The position numbers were made by a program, and so were the translations under genes. From NCBI RefSeq assembly GCF_000166335.1, contig NC_014657.1, forward strand, positions 612,501-676,500: a DNA stretch of 64,000 bases, given 5' to 3'. The notes under the pieces were generated by a model that was given only the letters and a program-made list of their open reading frames with translations, did not search any database and was not told where the DNA came from. Shown piece after piece: positions 1 to 9,008 of this stretch (positions within the stretch are counted from its first letter, which is position 1; each line of letters starts with the position of its first letter). This DNA is from Caldicellulosiruptor owensensis OL. GTDB taxonomy: Bacteria > Bacillota > Thermoanaerobacteria > Caldicellulosiruptorales > Caldicellulosiruptoraceae.

Positions 1-266
1 TAAAGCAAACCTTGGATAGTACAAAAACGGTTGTGCTACAAACTGCAAATCCTTACAAGTTTGCAAAAGATGTTTTGAACGCTTTGTTTGATGGTGAATA
101 TAATAATATTGACCCGTTTGAAGCGGTTGAGGTTTTGCAAAAAAGGACATGTGTTGAAGCACCTGAAGGAATAAAAAATCTTATTTCAAAGCCAATTTTG
201 CATCCTGATGTGATAGAAAAAGAGAAAATGTTTGATTTTATATTAGAGAAAATAAGAGATAATTGA
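1..266 (+). CDS. thrC: Threonine synthase, C-terminal fragment (cut by window edge)
   Basis: The reading frame is open from the first bases and ends at 266. The visible 80-odd residues contain an LQTANPYKFAKDV segment and a tail ending in a DFILEKIRDN stretch, which match the C-terminal end of PLP-dependent threonine synthase (O-phosphohomoserine to threonine). The catalytic lysine and the PLP-binding part lie outside the window. A TTG at 12 is only an internal codon, because the frame continues upstream. No clear terminator follows; the next element is the promoter of the magnesium locus. The identification rests on recognition of the C-terminal motif alone. Confidence 0.75.
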   Translation, partial: KQTLDSTKTVVLQTANPYKFAKDVLNALFDGEYNNIDPFEAVEVLQKRTCVEAPEGIKNLISKPILHPDVIEKEKMFDFILEKIRDN

Positions 267-317
267 AGAAATTTTAAAAAATGACCCAAAAAACATAAAA
301 TTTTTGCCGAAAAAGGC

Positions 318-345
318 TTGAAAAATGGACAGAATGTGCTAAAAT
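318..345 (+). promoter_or_regulatory. Promoter of the M-box/mgtE locus
   Basis: A TTGAAA -35 box (318-323) and a TAAAAT -10 box (340-345) are separated by 16 bases. The -10 is extended by TGC just upstream. Transcription would start near 352, just before the M-box aptamer. Confidence 0.6.
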
Positions 346-369
346 AGAAGTTGAAAAATGAATATTGCA

Positions 370-522
370 AGATATCTCGGTAGGCGAGGCTCCTACAGGG
401 ATATAGGCTGCTGCCGCGAAAGATTGGAGACAATCTTAGCTGGTGAACAGGTTTTGCCGAAACCAAGGCATAACCTAACGCAGCTTTTTATGCCGTGTAG
501 TGCCAAAGCTTGTACGAGGTAT
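370..522 (+). ncRNA. M-box (ykoK) magnesium riboswitch aptamer
   Basis: The segment carries the conserved M-box core: GGCGAGGCTCCTACAGGGAT near 382, CTGCTGCCGCGAAAG, a GGAGACAATCTTAG hairpin, GGTGAACAGGTTTTGCCGA, GGCATAACCTAACGCAGCT and TATGCCGTGTAGTGCCAAAGC. The closing P1 helix pairs ATCTCG (374-379) with CGAGGT (515-520). The same 3' P1 strand is also complementary to ACCTCG (547-552), which overlaps the 5' arm of the following terminator. The usual M-box logic is therefore visible: with Mg2+ bound, P1 forms and the terminator folds; without Mg2+, the P1 3' strand acts as antiterminator. The downstream genes are Mg-related, which fits. Confidence 0.93.
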
Positions 523-538
523 AAAGAGGGCTATAAGT

Positions 539-583
539 GTGCTTTCACCTCGTTTTTAAGCTTTGGGTGAAAGCACTTTTTGT
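539..583 (+). terminator. M-box expression-platform terminator
   Basis: An 11-bp perfect stem, GTGCTTTCACC (539-549) with GGTGAAAGCAC (566-576), is followed by TTTTTGTTT. Its 5' arm overlaps the sequence that can pair with the riboswitch P1 3' strand, so termination should depend on Mg2+ binding. Confidence 0.88.
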
Positions 584-587
584 TTCT

Positions 588-614
588 AATAGCAATGTAT
601 AAAATTTTGCTATT
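588..614 (+). repeat. Inverted repeat between M-box terminator and leader ORF
   Basis: AATAGCAA (588-595) and TTGCTATT (607-614) form an 8-bp perfect inverted repeat with an 11-base loop containing TATAAA. It has no T-run. Role unknown; it may be a small hairpin or an operator. Confidence 0.4.
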
Positions 615-651
615 GTGAAAATTCTTCTTAAAGAAGGAGTTGAGAGAAAAG

Positions 652-774
652 ATGGATTCTGGTCCTGTGAGTAAGCAGGATTGGACAGCAAAAAACAATT
701 GTACTTTGGAATGTGGAGGAGTGCTAAATTTACTCTATTTTGGCGAAAGTAAAGGAATAAATTTACTTTTTTGA
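652..774 (+). CDS. Putative 40-aa leader peptide upstream of mgtE-like gene
   Basis: An ATG at 652 is preceded by a strong Shine-Dalgarno AAGAAGGAG (631-639). It opens a 40-codon ORF, MDSGPVSKQDWTAKNN...GINLLF, ending with TGA at 772-774. I do not recognise the peptide. Its position is suggestive: codons 21-26 cover the left arm (712-728) of a 17-bp hairpin whose right arm (793-809) can otherwise pair with the ribosome-binding site of the next gene. Translating ribosomes would melt the left arm. This is the layout of translation-attenuation leaders. It could instead be a small functional protein or a chance ORF. The function is inferred from layout only. Confidence 0.5.
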   Translation: MDSGPVSKQDWTAKNNCTLECGGVLNLLYFGESKGINLLF

Positions 775-846
775 AAATAGATATTAAAGGCTTTTAGCAC
801 TCCTCCACAAATGAAACTAAAAATTCAAAAAAGGAGGGGTGCTAAA
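712..846 (+). promoter_or_regulatory. Mutually exclusive hairpins controlling the mgtE-like RBS
   Basis: Left arm 712-728 (TGTGGAGGAGTGCTAAA) is a perfect 17-bp complement of right arm 793-809 (TTTAGCACTCCTCCACA). Bases 793-806 are also complementary over 14 bp (one G-U pair) to 833-846, GGAGGGGTGCTAAA, which is the Shine-Dalgarno and spacer of the ATG at 847. Only one pairing can exist at a time: left-right frees the RBS, right-RBS hides it. The left arm imitates the RBS sequence, so it acts as a decoy. No T-run follows, so the effect should be on translation, downstream of the M-box transcription switch. Confidence 0.7.
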
Positions 847-2100
847 ATGCCAAACGTTACAAGCTTTTATCTGAGCAGGGTAATCGGCAACAAGGTCTTT
901 TCAGAAGAAAAAAAGGTTGTAGGAAAACTTTTAGACTTGATTGTTGATGCAAGTTATATAAGACCCAAAGTAATTGCTGCAAAGGTAAAAAGTGGCGGTC
1001 AAACTCAAATTGTGGACTTTTCATTTTTCATAATCTACAAGGAGAAAGGTCAGTATATCATTGAAACCAGGAACTTAAAACCAATTGACGTTAAAAAAGA
1101 AGACACGATCATGCTTGTTCGTCATATTCTTGATAAGCAGATTGTGGATATGAACGGCAGAAAAGTTGTGAGGGTAAATGATATAAGACTTGCAGTACTT
1201 TCTACAGGTGTTTATGTAATAGCTGTAGATATCGGCCTTGAGGGGCTTTTGAGAAGGCTTGGTCTTGCAAAACCTCTGAAAAAGGTGTTAAAACCGCTTG
1301 GTAAAAACATTCCTTCGCGTCTTATTTTGTGGGATGATGTACAGCCGCTTGCATCCCCCCGGCTTGATCTGAAACTTTCAACCACATATTCAAAGCTTTC
1401 TACCTTGCATCCGTCAGATTTGGCAGATATTATTGAAGAGCTTGACAAAAAGACACAGGCCTATATCTTTTCTACCCTGGATGAAGAGAAAGCTGCAGAT
1501 GTTCTGGAAGAGCTTGATGTTGAAGCACAGAGAAATGTTTTAGAAAGTCTTCCTGTTGAAAAGGTTGCAGATGTGCTTGAGAAAATGCCGGCTGATGAGG
1601 TTGCAGATATTCTGGATGAGATAAAGGAAGAAAGAGCAGAAGAACTTTTGAACGAGATGGAAAAAGAGGCATCAGAAGAAGTCAAAGAGCTTATGGAATA
1701 TCCCGAAAATACAGTTGGTGCAATAATGACCACCGATTTTATTGCTTTCAAAGCACATTTTACTGTTGAGCAGACAATACAGGAGCTAAGACGCCTAAAG
1801 CCTGAACCAGATGAAATTTATTATCTGTATGTTGTGGACAATGAAGAAAGGCTTTGCGGGGTTGTGTCTTTGCGAGACCTTGTAATCTCTGGGCCACAAA
1901 CTCCGCTTTATGAGATAATGAACAGGGATGTAGTTTGTGTTAAAGATACTGACAACGTTAATTCTCTTGTTGAGATTATCTCAAAATATAGCCTTCTTGC
2001 TGTGCCTGTTATAGATGAGAACAAGAAACTAATTGGAGTTGTTATTATAAACGACATTGTATATGAACTTTTAAAGATGAAAAGGAAACTGCTGCTGTAA
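847..2100 (+). CDS. Soluble MgtE-type protein (PRC-barrel-like region, MgtE N domain, CBS pair)
   Basis: This 417-aa protein has no membrane segments. Residues 1-150 look like PRC-barrel-type beta modules (VIGNKVFSEEKKVVGKLLDL and a second unit around HILDKQIVDMNGRKVV). Residues about 180-285 form the helical MgtE N domain with repeated ADVLEEL/ADILDEI units. Residues about 290-410 hold two CBS modules starting at YPENTVGAIMTTDFIAF. In true MgtE these cytosolic domains sense Mg2+ and gate a C-terminal channel, which is missing here. The ATG at 847 is chosen over the in-frame ATG at 811 because AAGGAGGGG lies just before it and homologues start MPNV-like. The gene lies 25 bp before an NRAMP-like transporter and behind an M-box, so it is probably that transporter's Mg sensor or regulator (inference). 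Confidence 0.85.
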   Translation: MPNVTSFYLSRVIGNKVFSEEKKVVGKLLDLIVDASYIRPKVIAAKVKSGGQTQIVDFSFFIIYKEKGQYIIETRNLKPIDVKKEDTIMLVRHILDKQIVDMNGRKVVRVNDIRLAVLSTGVYVIAVDIGLEGLLRRLGLAKPLKKVLKPLGKNIPSRLILWDDVQPLASPRLDLKLSTTYSKLSTLHPSDLADIIEELDKKTQAYIFSTLDEEKAADVLEELDVEAQRNVLESLPVEKVADVLEKMPADEVADILDEIKEERAEELLNEMEKEASEEVKELMEYPENTVGAIMTTDFIAFKAHFTVEQTIQELRRLKPEPDEIYYLYVVDNEERLCGVVSLRDLVISGPQTPLYEIMNRDVVCVKDTDNVNSLVEIISKYSLLAVPVIDENKKLIGVVIINDIVYELLKMKRKLLL

Positions 2101-2125
2101 ATTAATACGAAAGAGGCGATAAAAG

Positions 2126-3373
2126 ATGGCACAGACAACAAGAAAATCCAGATTAAAAAATATTCTTTTAATTTTAAGTGTAATTGGTCCAGGTCTTGTA
2201 ACTGCTACAGCTGACAATGATGCCTCGGGTATTGCCACATATGCAATGGTAGGTTCTATGTTTGGATACAAGATGCTCTGGGGACTTTTTTTGATAACTA
2301 TAAGCCTGGCAGTAATTCAAGAGATGGCGGCAAGAATGGGGGTTGTAACTGGTAAAGGTCTTTCTGACCTTATAAGAGAAAACTTTGGTGTGAAGATGAC
2401 ATTTTTTGCAATGGTGACCCTTTTGATTGCCAACTTTACAACAACAGTTGGCGAGTTTGCAGGAATTGCAGCAAGCCTCGAAATATTTGGTGTCTCTAAA
2501 TATATTTCTGTTCCACTTACTGCTGTTTTTGTATGGTACATTATCAATAAAGGTTCGTATCGAAAAACAGAAAAGTTTTTTTTAACTCTCATGGTAATTT
2601 ATATCAGTTATATAGTTTCAGGATTTTTAGCAAAACCAGATTGGAAAGAGGTATTCAAAAATACATTTGTACCCTCATTTAGTTTTGAACCCAATTTTGT
2701 ATTGATTTTTATTGCTATGATAGGTACTACAATAACACCATGGATGCAATTTTATTTGCAGTCATCTGTTGTAGATAAAGGGGTTGATGTTAAAAACCTT
2801 AAGTACCAGCGATGGGATGTATTTTTGGGAGCATTTTGGACAGATTTTATTGCCTTTTTCATAGTTGTTGCAACAGCAGCAACACTTTACAAACATGGGA
2901 TTAGCATTGAAACAGCAGAGGATGCAGCAAGAGCACTGGAGCCGTTTGCTGGAAAATACGCATCTGGTCTTTTTGCGATAGGGCTTTTTGGTGCATCTCT
3001 GTTGGGTGCATTTATTTTGCCACTTTCAACAGCATATGCAATCACTGAAGCGTTTGGTTTTGAAAATGGACTTGACAAGAAATTCAGGGAAGCCCCTGCA
3101 TTTTATGGGATTATACTTTTCTTTATTGTAATTGGTGCAGGAATAATTTTGCTTCCGAACATACCGCTGATAAAACTTATGATAGTAGCACAGGAAATAA
3201 ATGGAATTTTACTTCCAATAATTCTCATTTACATGCTTAAGCTAACAAATAACAAAGAAATTATGGGTGAGTATGTCAACTCAAAAACATTTAATATAGT
3301 TGCATGGGTGACAGTTGTGTTTATTATAATTTTAACATTGATTTTGCTTATACAACCATTTTTGAATATATAG
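2126..3373 (+). CDS. NRAMP-related divalent metal (probably Mg2+) transporter
   Basis: A 415-aa polytopic membrane protein with about 11 hydrophobic segments and an SLC11/NRAMP-like start, GPGLVTATADNDASGIATYA. Canonical Mn/Fe NRAMPs have DPGN in TM1 and a Met-Pro-His motif in TM6. Here TM1 reads DNDA and the equivalent TM6 stretch reads TTITPWMQFY, so the selectivity methionine is absent. NRAMP-related magnesium transporters controlled by M-box riboswitches are known in clostridia. The substitutions, the M-box and the adjacent MgtE-type protein together favour Mg2+ as substrate. It is 25 bp downstream of the MgtE-type gene and so in the same transcript. Confidence 0.85.
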   Translation: MAQTTRKSRLKNILLILSVIGPGLVTATADNDASGIATYAMVGSMFGYKMLWGLFLITISLAVIQEMAARMGVVTGKGLSDLIRENFGVKMTFFAMVTLLIANFTTTVGEFAGIAASLEIFGVSKYISVPLTAVFVWYIINKGSYRKTEKFFLTLMVIYISYIVSGFLAKPDWKEVFKNTFVPSFSFEPNFVLIFIAMIGTTITPWMQFYLQSSVVDKGVDVKNLKYQRWDVFLGAFWTDFIAFFIVVATAATLYKHGISIETAEDAARALEPFAGKYASGLFAIGLFGASLLGAFILPLSTAYAITEAFGFENGLDKKFREAPAFYGIILFFIVIGAGIILLPNIPLIKLMIVAQEINGILLPIILIYMLKLTNNKEIMGEYVNSKTFNIVAWVTVVFIIILTLILLIQPFLNI

Positions 3374-3435
3374 AGATATTTGGAATCACAAGAATTGCTA
3401 TAAAAAGGTGCCTATAAACGATTGTGACAAATTTA

Positions 3436-3495
3436 GCCGCAGATGGTTTTCTTATATAACAGGGACTACTATCCCTGCGGCATTTCTTTTTCTTT
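3436..3495 (+). terminator. Terminator of the magnesium operon
   Basis: GCCGCAG (3436-3442) pairs with CTGCGGC (3475-3481), with an inner AGGGA/TCCCT helix. ATTTCTTTTTCTTT follows. Confidence 0.7.
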
Positions 3496-3497
3496 AC

Positions 3498-3527
3498 TTG
3501 ACACGAACCACATATTTGATTTATAAT
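3498..3527 (+). promoter_or_regulatory. greA promoter
   Basis: A perfect TTGACA (3498-3503) and perfect TATAAT (3522-3527) are separated by 18 bases, about 100 bases before greA. Confidence 0.75.
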
Positions 3528-3629
3528 TGACAAAAGTTAAAATGTACAAGCATAAATTGAGGTAAATTGAATTAAAATTAATCATAAAGAAAAAAGGTAT
3601 ATTTTCTTTTTAAAAAAGGGGAGGAAAAA

Positions 3630-4118
3630 ATGGCGAGAGAAATGGATACAGCAAAATACCAACTTTCACGGGAAGCGTATGAAAAGTACTTAAAGGAGCT
3701 AGAAAATTTAAAAACAGTCAAGAGAAAAGAGGTTGCAGAAAAGATAAAGGTTGCGAGGTCGTTTGGAGATCTTTCAGAAAATTCCGAATACGATGAAGCA
3801 AAGGCTGAGCAGGCAGCTTTAGAAGAAAGAATAGCGTATTTAGAACAACTTATCAATAACGCAAAGATTATTGATAAAGATGAAGTTTCTACTGATTTTG
3901 TTGGAATTGGCACGAACGTAAAAATTCAAAATTTAGATACTGGGGACATAGTTGAATATTCAATAGTTGGGTCAAAGGAATCAGATCCGTTGAACTTTAA
4001 GATTTCTGATGAATCACCTGTTGGAAAGGCTTTGATGGGGAAGAAAGTTGGAGATGTTGTTGAAGTAATTGTACCTGCAGGAAAGTTTAGATACAAGATA
4101 CTTGAGATATCAAAATAA
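3630..4118 (+). CDS. greA: Transcription elongation factor GreA
   Basis: At 162 aa this is the usual GreA size. It rescues backtracked RNA polymerase by stimulating transcript cleavage. Residues 10-80 form the coiled coil with the acidic tip signature ([20 protein letters not shown]). The C-terminal half is the FKBP-like domain ([19 protein letters not shown] ... [18 protein letters not shown]). ATG 3630 follows GGGGAGG at a good distance. lysS follows 23 bp later, a greA-lysS pair that also occurs in other Firmicutes. Confidence 0.97.
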   Translation: MAREMDTAKYQLSREAYEKYLKELENLKTVKRKEVAEKIKVARSFGDLSENSEYDEAKAEQAALEERIAYLEQLINNAKIIDKDEVSTDFVGIGTNVKIQNLDTGDIVEYSIVGSKESDPLNFKISDESPVGKALMGKKVGDVVEVIVPAGKFRYKILEISK

Positions 4119-4135
4119 AAAGACGGAGTTGGTGA

Positions 4136-5629
<1,494 letters not shown>

Positions 5630-5640
5630 TAAAAGAGGAA

Positions 5641-5681
5641 GGGGCAGTTTTGTTTATTTTTTGAAAGCTGCCCCTTTTTTT
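5641..5681 (+). terminator. greA-lysS terminator
   Basis: GGGGCAG (5641-5647) pairs with CTGCCCC (5668-5674), followed by a run of seven T. Confidence 0.9.
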
Positions 5682-5704
5682 AGAATACTATAATCTTTTA
5701 ATTG

Positions 5705-5713
5705 TGCTATAAT
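5705..5713 (+). promoter_or_regulatory. Extended -10 promoter for the dehydratase/activase-like operon
   Basis: TGCTATAAT gives a perfect -10 (5708-5713) with the TGn extension but no good -35. Transcription would start near 5720. That leaves almost no leader for the ATG at 5730 and supports the ATG at 5757 as the real start of the next gene. Confidence 0.55.
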
Positions 5714-5756
5714 AGTAAGGGAAGGTAAAATGGGAAAGAAGGAGATTTTAAATAGT

Positions 5757-6758
5757 ATGAAAATTGCAATTCCGCATTCGCTTTTGTATTATTACTATTT
5801 TCCTTTATGGGATACATTTTTCAAAGAGCTCGGGTTTGAGGTTGTGGATACAGGACCAACAACCAAGGATATTCTTGATAAAGGTTCAAAGGCGGCTGTT
5901 TCTGACATTTGTGCGCCTATTAAAATATTTACAGGGCATGTTATTGAGGGGCTGAATATGGCTGATTATGTCTTTGTTCCAAGGTTTGCGAGGATAAAAA
6001 AGCCGGAATATTTTTGTCCAAAGTTTATGGGGCTTCCAGACATAATTGAGGGAACGGTAGAAGAAAGTAAAGGAAGAGTTATCTCACCCATAATAAATGA
6101 AAAAAACAACGAGAATATAAGCTCGCCAAAGATTTATGAAATGTTGGCAGAGATGTTCGGGTTTTCTCACAGGGAAATAAGACTTGCTATGAGAAAGGCA
6201 GAAGAGGTTTTTAAAAGATTTAAAAACCTTATGCACAAAGGGCTTTCGTGTGACAAAGCACTTGATAGTTACAGAGGAGGCAGATGGGAAGAGGATTTAA
6301 AAAAGGTAAAAAAAGATGGTGATATAACAATTGCTGTTTTAGGATATGTATATGACGTGTATGATTCTTTCATAAGCATGGATGTTATAAAAAAACTTGA
6401 AGCCTTAGGTGTAAACATAAAAACATTTGAGATGATACCCCAAGAAGTGGCATATGACAATTTAAAACACTACAGAAAAAGGCTTTTCTGGACGTTTTCA
6501 AACAGGGTACTTGGCGCAGGTCTTCATTATCTAAAAGACCCGGAGGTGGATGGTATAATCCATGTGACAGCTTTCGGATGTGGTCCAGATGCTATTGTTG
6601 GAAGGTTTTTGCAATACGAAAGCGATGTTGCAGGAAAACCATTTACTACTTTGAGGGTAGATGAACACACAGGCGAAGGGCATATGGTCACAAGAATAGA
6701 AGCTTTTGTTGACATGCTCAGGCGAAAAAAGTGGGCAAGAGTGTCGGAGGTATTATGA
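5757..6758 (+). CDS. DUF2229-type acyl-CoA dehydratase/activase-related subunit (first)
   Basis: A 333-aa protein from the preferred ATG 5757 (MKIAIPHSLLYYYYFPLW). An in-frame ATG at 5730 would add nine residues. It matches the DUF2229 part of the large HgdC-related proteins, which in many bacteria is fused to the activase. Candidate metal-ligand cysteines are in SDICAPIK, EYFCPKFMGLPD and TAFGCGPDAIVGRF. This is the cysteine pattern of the HgdB/double-cubane cluster superfamily. It overlaps the next gene by 4 bp (ATGA). The substrate is unknown; a low-potential iron-sulfur reductase or dehydratase-like role is inferred. Confidence 0.8.
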   Translation: MKIAIPHSLLYYYYFPLWDTFFKELGFEVVDTGPTTKDILDKGSKAAVSDICAPIKIFTGHVIEGLNMADYVFVPRFARIKKPEYFCPKFMGLPDIIEGTVEESKGRVISPIINEKNNENISSPKIYEMLAEMFGFSHREIRLAMRKAEEVFKRFKNLMHKGLSCDKALDSYRGGRWEEDLKKVKKDGDITIAVLGYVYDVYDSFISMDVIKKLEALGVNIKTFEMIPQEVAYDNLKHYRKRLFWTFSNRVLGAGLHYLKDPEVDGIIHVTAFGCGPDAIVGRFLQYESDVAGKPFTTLRVDEHTGEGHMVTRIEAFVDMLRRKKWARVSEVL

Positions 6759-7912
6759 AAATGAAAGTATCATTTCCCTATATGGGTTCTGCCATAGTAT
6801 ATAAAAAGCTTTTTGAATTTTTAGAACATGAAGTGATAATGCCGCCAAAACCAACACAGAGGACCATGGACCTTGGAGTCAAATACTCACCAGAGTTTGC
6901 TTGCATTCCTCTTAAGATGGTCATGGGGACATATTTAGAGGCAATTGAGAAAGGTGCAAAGGTGCTTGTGACATCTGGTGGGCATGGTCCGTGCAGAGCA
7001 GGGTTTTATGGCGACACTCACAGAAATATATTAAAATCTCTTGGCTATGACGATGTTGAGCTTATAATTTTTGATGCTCCGCAGGATAACTGGAAGGCAT
7101 TTTTCAGGAACGTTCAAAAAATCCGAAATGGAGTTCCATGGCATAAAGTCATAAACAGGATGTACACGTTATACAGATTTGTCCAGAAACTTGATGAGCT
7201 TGAGAAAATGGTTCAAAAAATAAGACCATATGAAGTCAACAAAGGGCAAACAACTCAGGTTTGGAATCAAATCCAGGAAAAGTTTGATAAGATCAAAACA
7301 AGGAAAGAGTTGTATAGAGTTTATGAAGAGTGCAAGCAAATGCTTCTCAGTATTCCGACAAGAAAAGTTGAAGAAAAAGATATAATAAGAGTTGGAATTG
7401 TTGGAGAAATTTATGTTGTTATGGAAAGTTCTATTAACTTTGGAATAGAAGAGATTTTGGGCAATCTTGGAGTTGAAGTTGAGAGAAGCCTGTACCTTTT
7501 TGAATGGATTAATGATAATCTTGTTCCATGGATTTTGAGGCCCAAGAGGTTTAAGGAGATTATAAAAAAGGGTCAAAGATATATCAAGATTTTAATTGGT
7601 GGTCATGCGGTTGAAACAGTGGGACATATTATAGACTTTAAAGAAAGAGGTTTTGATGGGATTGTTCATCTTATGCCTTTTGCATGTTTGCCAGAACTGG
7701 TAACCCAGAGTTTAATTCCGAAGATCTCAAAAGAAGTTGATATTCCAATTCTATCGCTTCCGATAGATGAGCAGACAGGGAAGGCAAATATGCTCACAAG
7801 AATAGAAGCTTTTGTTGACCTTTTGAAAAATAGAAAAAAAGGGGAGACAAAAGAAGTCTTTATTGACAATATACAAGAACATGTTCAGGAAGAAAGGGTT
7901 GTAATGGTATGA
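6755..7912 (+). CDS. DUF2229-type acyl-CoA dehydratase/activase-related subunit (second)
   Basis: A 385-aa paralogue-like partner of the preceding protein. ATG 6755 is chosen because GGAGG (6746-6750) precedes it and it overlaps the previous stop. Conserved cysteines are in SPEFACIPLK, SGGHGPCRAGFYGD and MPFACLPELV, again resembling HgdB-type cluster-binding subunits. A long charged helical insert (about residues 135-215) separates the two halves. The end overlaps the activase start by 4 bp (ATGA), so the three proteins are translationally coupled and probably form one complex: two cluster subunits and one ATPase. Confidence 0.8.
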   Translation: MKMKVSFPYMGSAIVYKKLFEFLEHEVIMPPKPTQRTMDLGVKYSPEFACIPLKMVMGTYLEAIEKGAKVLVTSGGHGPCRAGFYGDTHRNILKSLGYDDVELIIFDAPQDNWKAFFRNVQKIRNGVPWHKVINRMYTLYRFVQKLDELEKMVQKIRPYEVNKGQTTQVWNQIQEKFDKIKTRKELYRVYEECKQMLLSIPTRKVEEKDIIRVGIVGEIYVVMESSINFGIEEILGNLGVEVERSLYLFEWINDNLVPWILRPKRFKEIIKKGQRYIKILIGGHAVETVGHIIDFKERGFDGIVHLMPFACLPELVTQSLIPKISKEVDIPILSLPIDEQTGKANMLTRIEAFVDLLKNRKKGETKEVFIDNIQEHVQEERVVMV

Positions 7913-8868
7913 GGGAAATCTACATAGGAGTGGACGTAGGTTCTGTTTCGACTAACGTTGTTGCCATTGATAGAAAAGTAAATGTCCTTTTTAAAACTTA
8001 TATAAGGACAAACGGACAACCCATAGATTCTGTCAAAGAAGGTGTAAAGCAGTTAAAAGAGACTCTTGGAGATGTAGAGGTTTTAGGAGTAGGTACAACT
8101 GGGTCCGGAAGACAGCTTGCGGGTGCTATCTTGGGTGCTGACGTTGTGAAGAACGAAATTACAGCCCATGCAACAGCGACAATTCATTTTGTGCCAGATG
8201 TGAGAACTATTTTTGAGATAGGCGGTCAGGACTCTAAAATAATAATTATAAAAGACCAGATGGTTGTAGATTTTGCAATGAACACTGTATGCGCTGCAGG
8301 CACAGGTTCGTTTTTAGACCATCAGGCAGAAAGACTCAAAATTCCTATTGAGCAGTTTGGTGATTTGGCACTTTCTGCTACACGGCCAGTTCGAATTGCG
8401 GGAAGGTGCACAGTGTTTGCAGAGTCTGACATGATTGCTAAACAGCAGTTTGGCTTTTCAAAGGCTGAGATAATACGAGGGCTTTGCGATGCTCTTGTGA
8501 GAAATTATTTGAACAATGTCGGAAGGGGCAAGAATTTAGAACCGCCATTTGTGTTTCAGGGTGGCGTTGCAGCAAACAAGGGTATAAAGGCAGCTTTTGA
8601 AAGAGAGCTGCAAAGTAAGGTTATTGTACCTGAACATTTCAATGTGATGGGAGCAATAGGCAGTGCTATTTTAGCAAAAGAGTACATAGAAAAAACAGGT
8701 AATAAAACAAACTTTAGAGGATTTGATGCTGCTGATATAGAATTTTCAACATCATCTTTTGAATGCAAAGGTTGTTCGAATAGATGCGAGGTTGTGAAGG
8801 TTTCAATGGAAGGCAAAGTAATTGCAATGTGGGGCGACAGGTGCGGCAAATGGACAAATTCACTGTAA
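7909..8868 (+). CDS. BadF/BcrA/HgdC-type ATPase (dehydratase activase)
   Basis: A 319-aa ASKHA-fold ATPase. Phosphate-binding motifs are GVDVGSVSTNVV at the N-terminus and IGGQDSKII in the middle. NTVCAAGTGSFLDHQAERL supplies one of the cysteines that hold the [4Fe-4S] cluster between two monomers, and AGRCTVFAESDMI the other. A C-terminal extension has a CKGCSNRCE cysteine cluster and a CGKW tail. Family members couple ATP hydrolysis to very low-potential electron transfer into 2-hydroxyacyl-CoA dehydratases or double-cubane proteins. The electron acceptor is presumably the two upstream products. Confidence 0.9.
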   Translation: MREIYIGVDVGSVSTNVVAIDRKVNVLFKTYIRTNGQPIDSVKEGVKQLKETLGDVEVLGVGTTGSGRQLAGAILGADVVKNEITAHATATIHFVPDVRTIFEIGGQDSKIIIIKDQMVVDFAMNTVCAAGTGSFLDHQAERLKIPIEQFGDLALSATRPVRIAGRCTVFAESDMIAKQQFGFSKAEIIRGLCDALVRNYLNNVGRGKNLEPPFVFQGGVAANKGIKAAFERELQSKVIVPEHFNVMGAIGSAILAKEYIEKTGNKTNFRGFDAADIEFSTSSFECKGCSNRCEVVKVSMEGKVIAMWGDRCGKWTNSL

Positions 8869-8884
8869 TTTTTTAACATGAAAA

Positions 8885-8928
8885 GGGGTTATCCGGTTAT
8901 CTTTTTGGACAGCCCCTTTAAGTTTTTC
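8885..8928 (+). terminator. Terminator after the activase operon
   Basis: GGGGTTATCC (8885-8894) pairs with GGACAGCCCC (8907-8916) with one mismatch and one G-U, followed by TTTAAGTTTTT. Confidence 0.75.
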
Positions 8929-9008
8929 ATGGTCAGGTTTATTTTTCTATTTAAAAAGTGATATAATAAAATATAGAAGAAATAATTTCAATAAGAAGGT
9001 TTTTAATT

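Noticed and set aside
53..466. 137-aa minus-strand ORF over the thrC end and M-box
   Set aside because: It lies antisense to the thrC frame and the M-box aptamer, has no RBS and no protein-like pattern.
358..570. 70-aa plus-strand ORF
   Set aside because: It coincides with the M-box aptamer and terminator; the RNA motifs explain the sequence.
811..846. Earlier in-frame ATG for the mgtE-like gene
   Set aside because: It would translate the Shine-Dalgarno itself; AAGGAGGGG before ATG 847 is the real start site.
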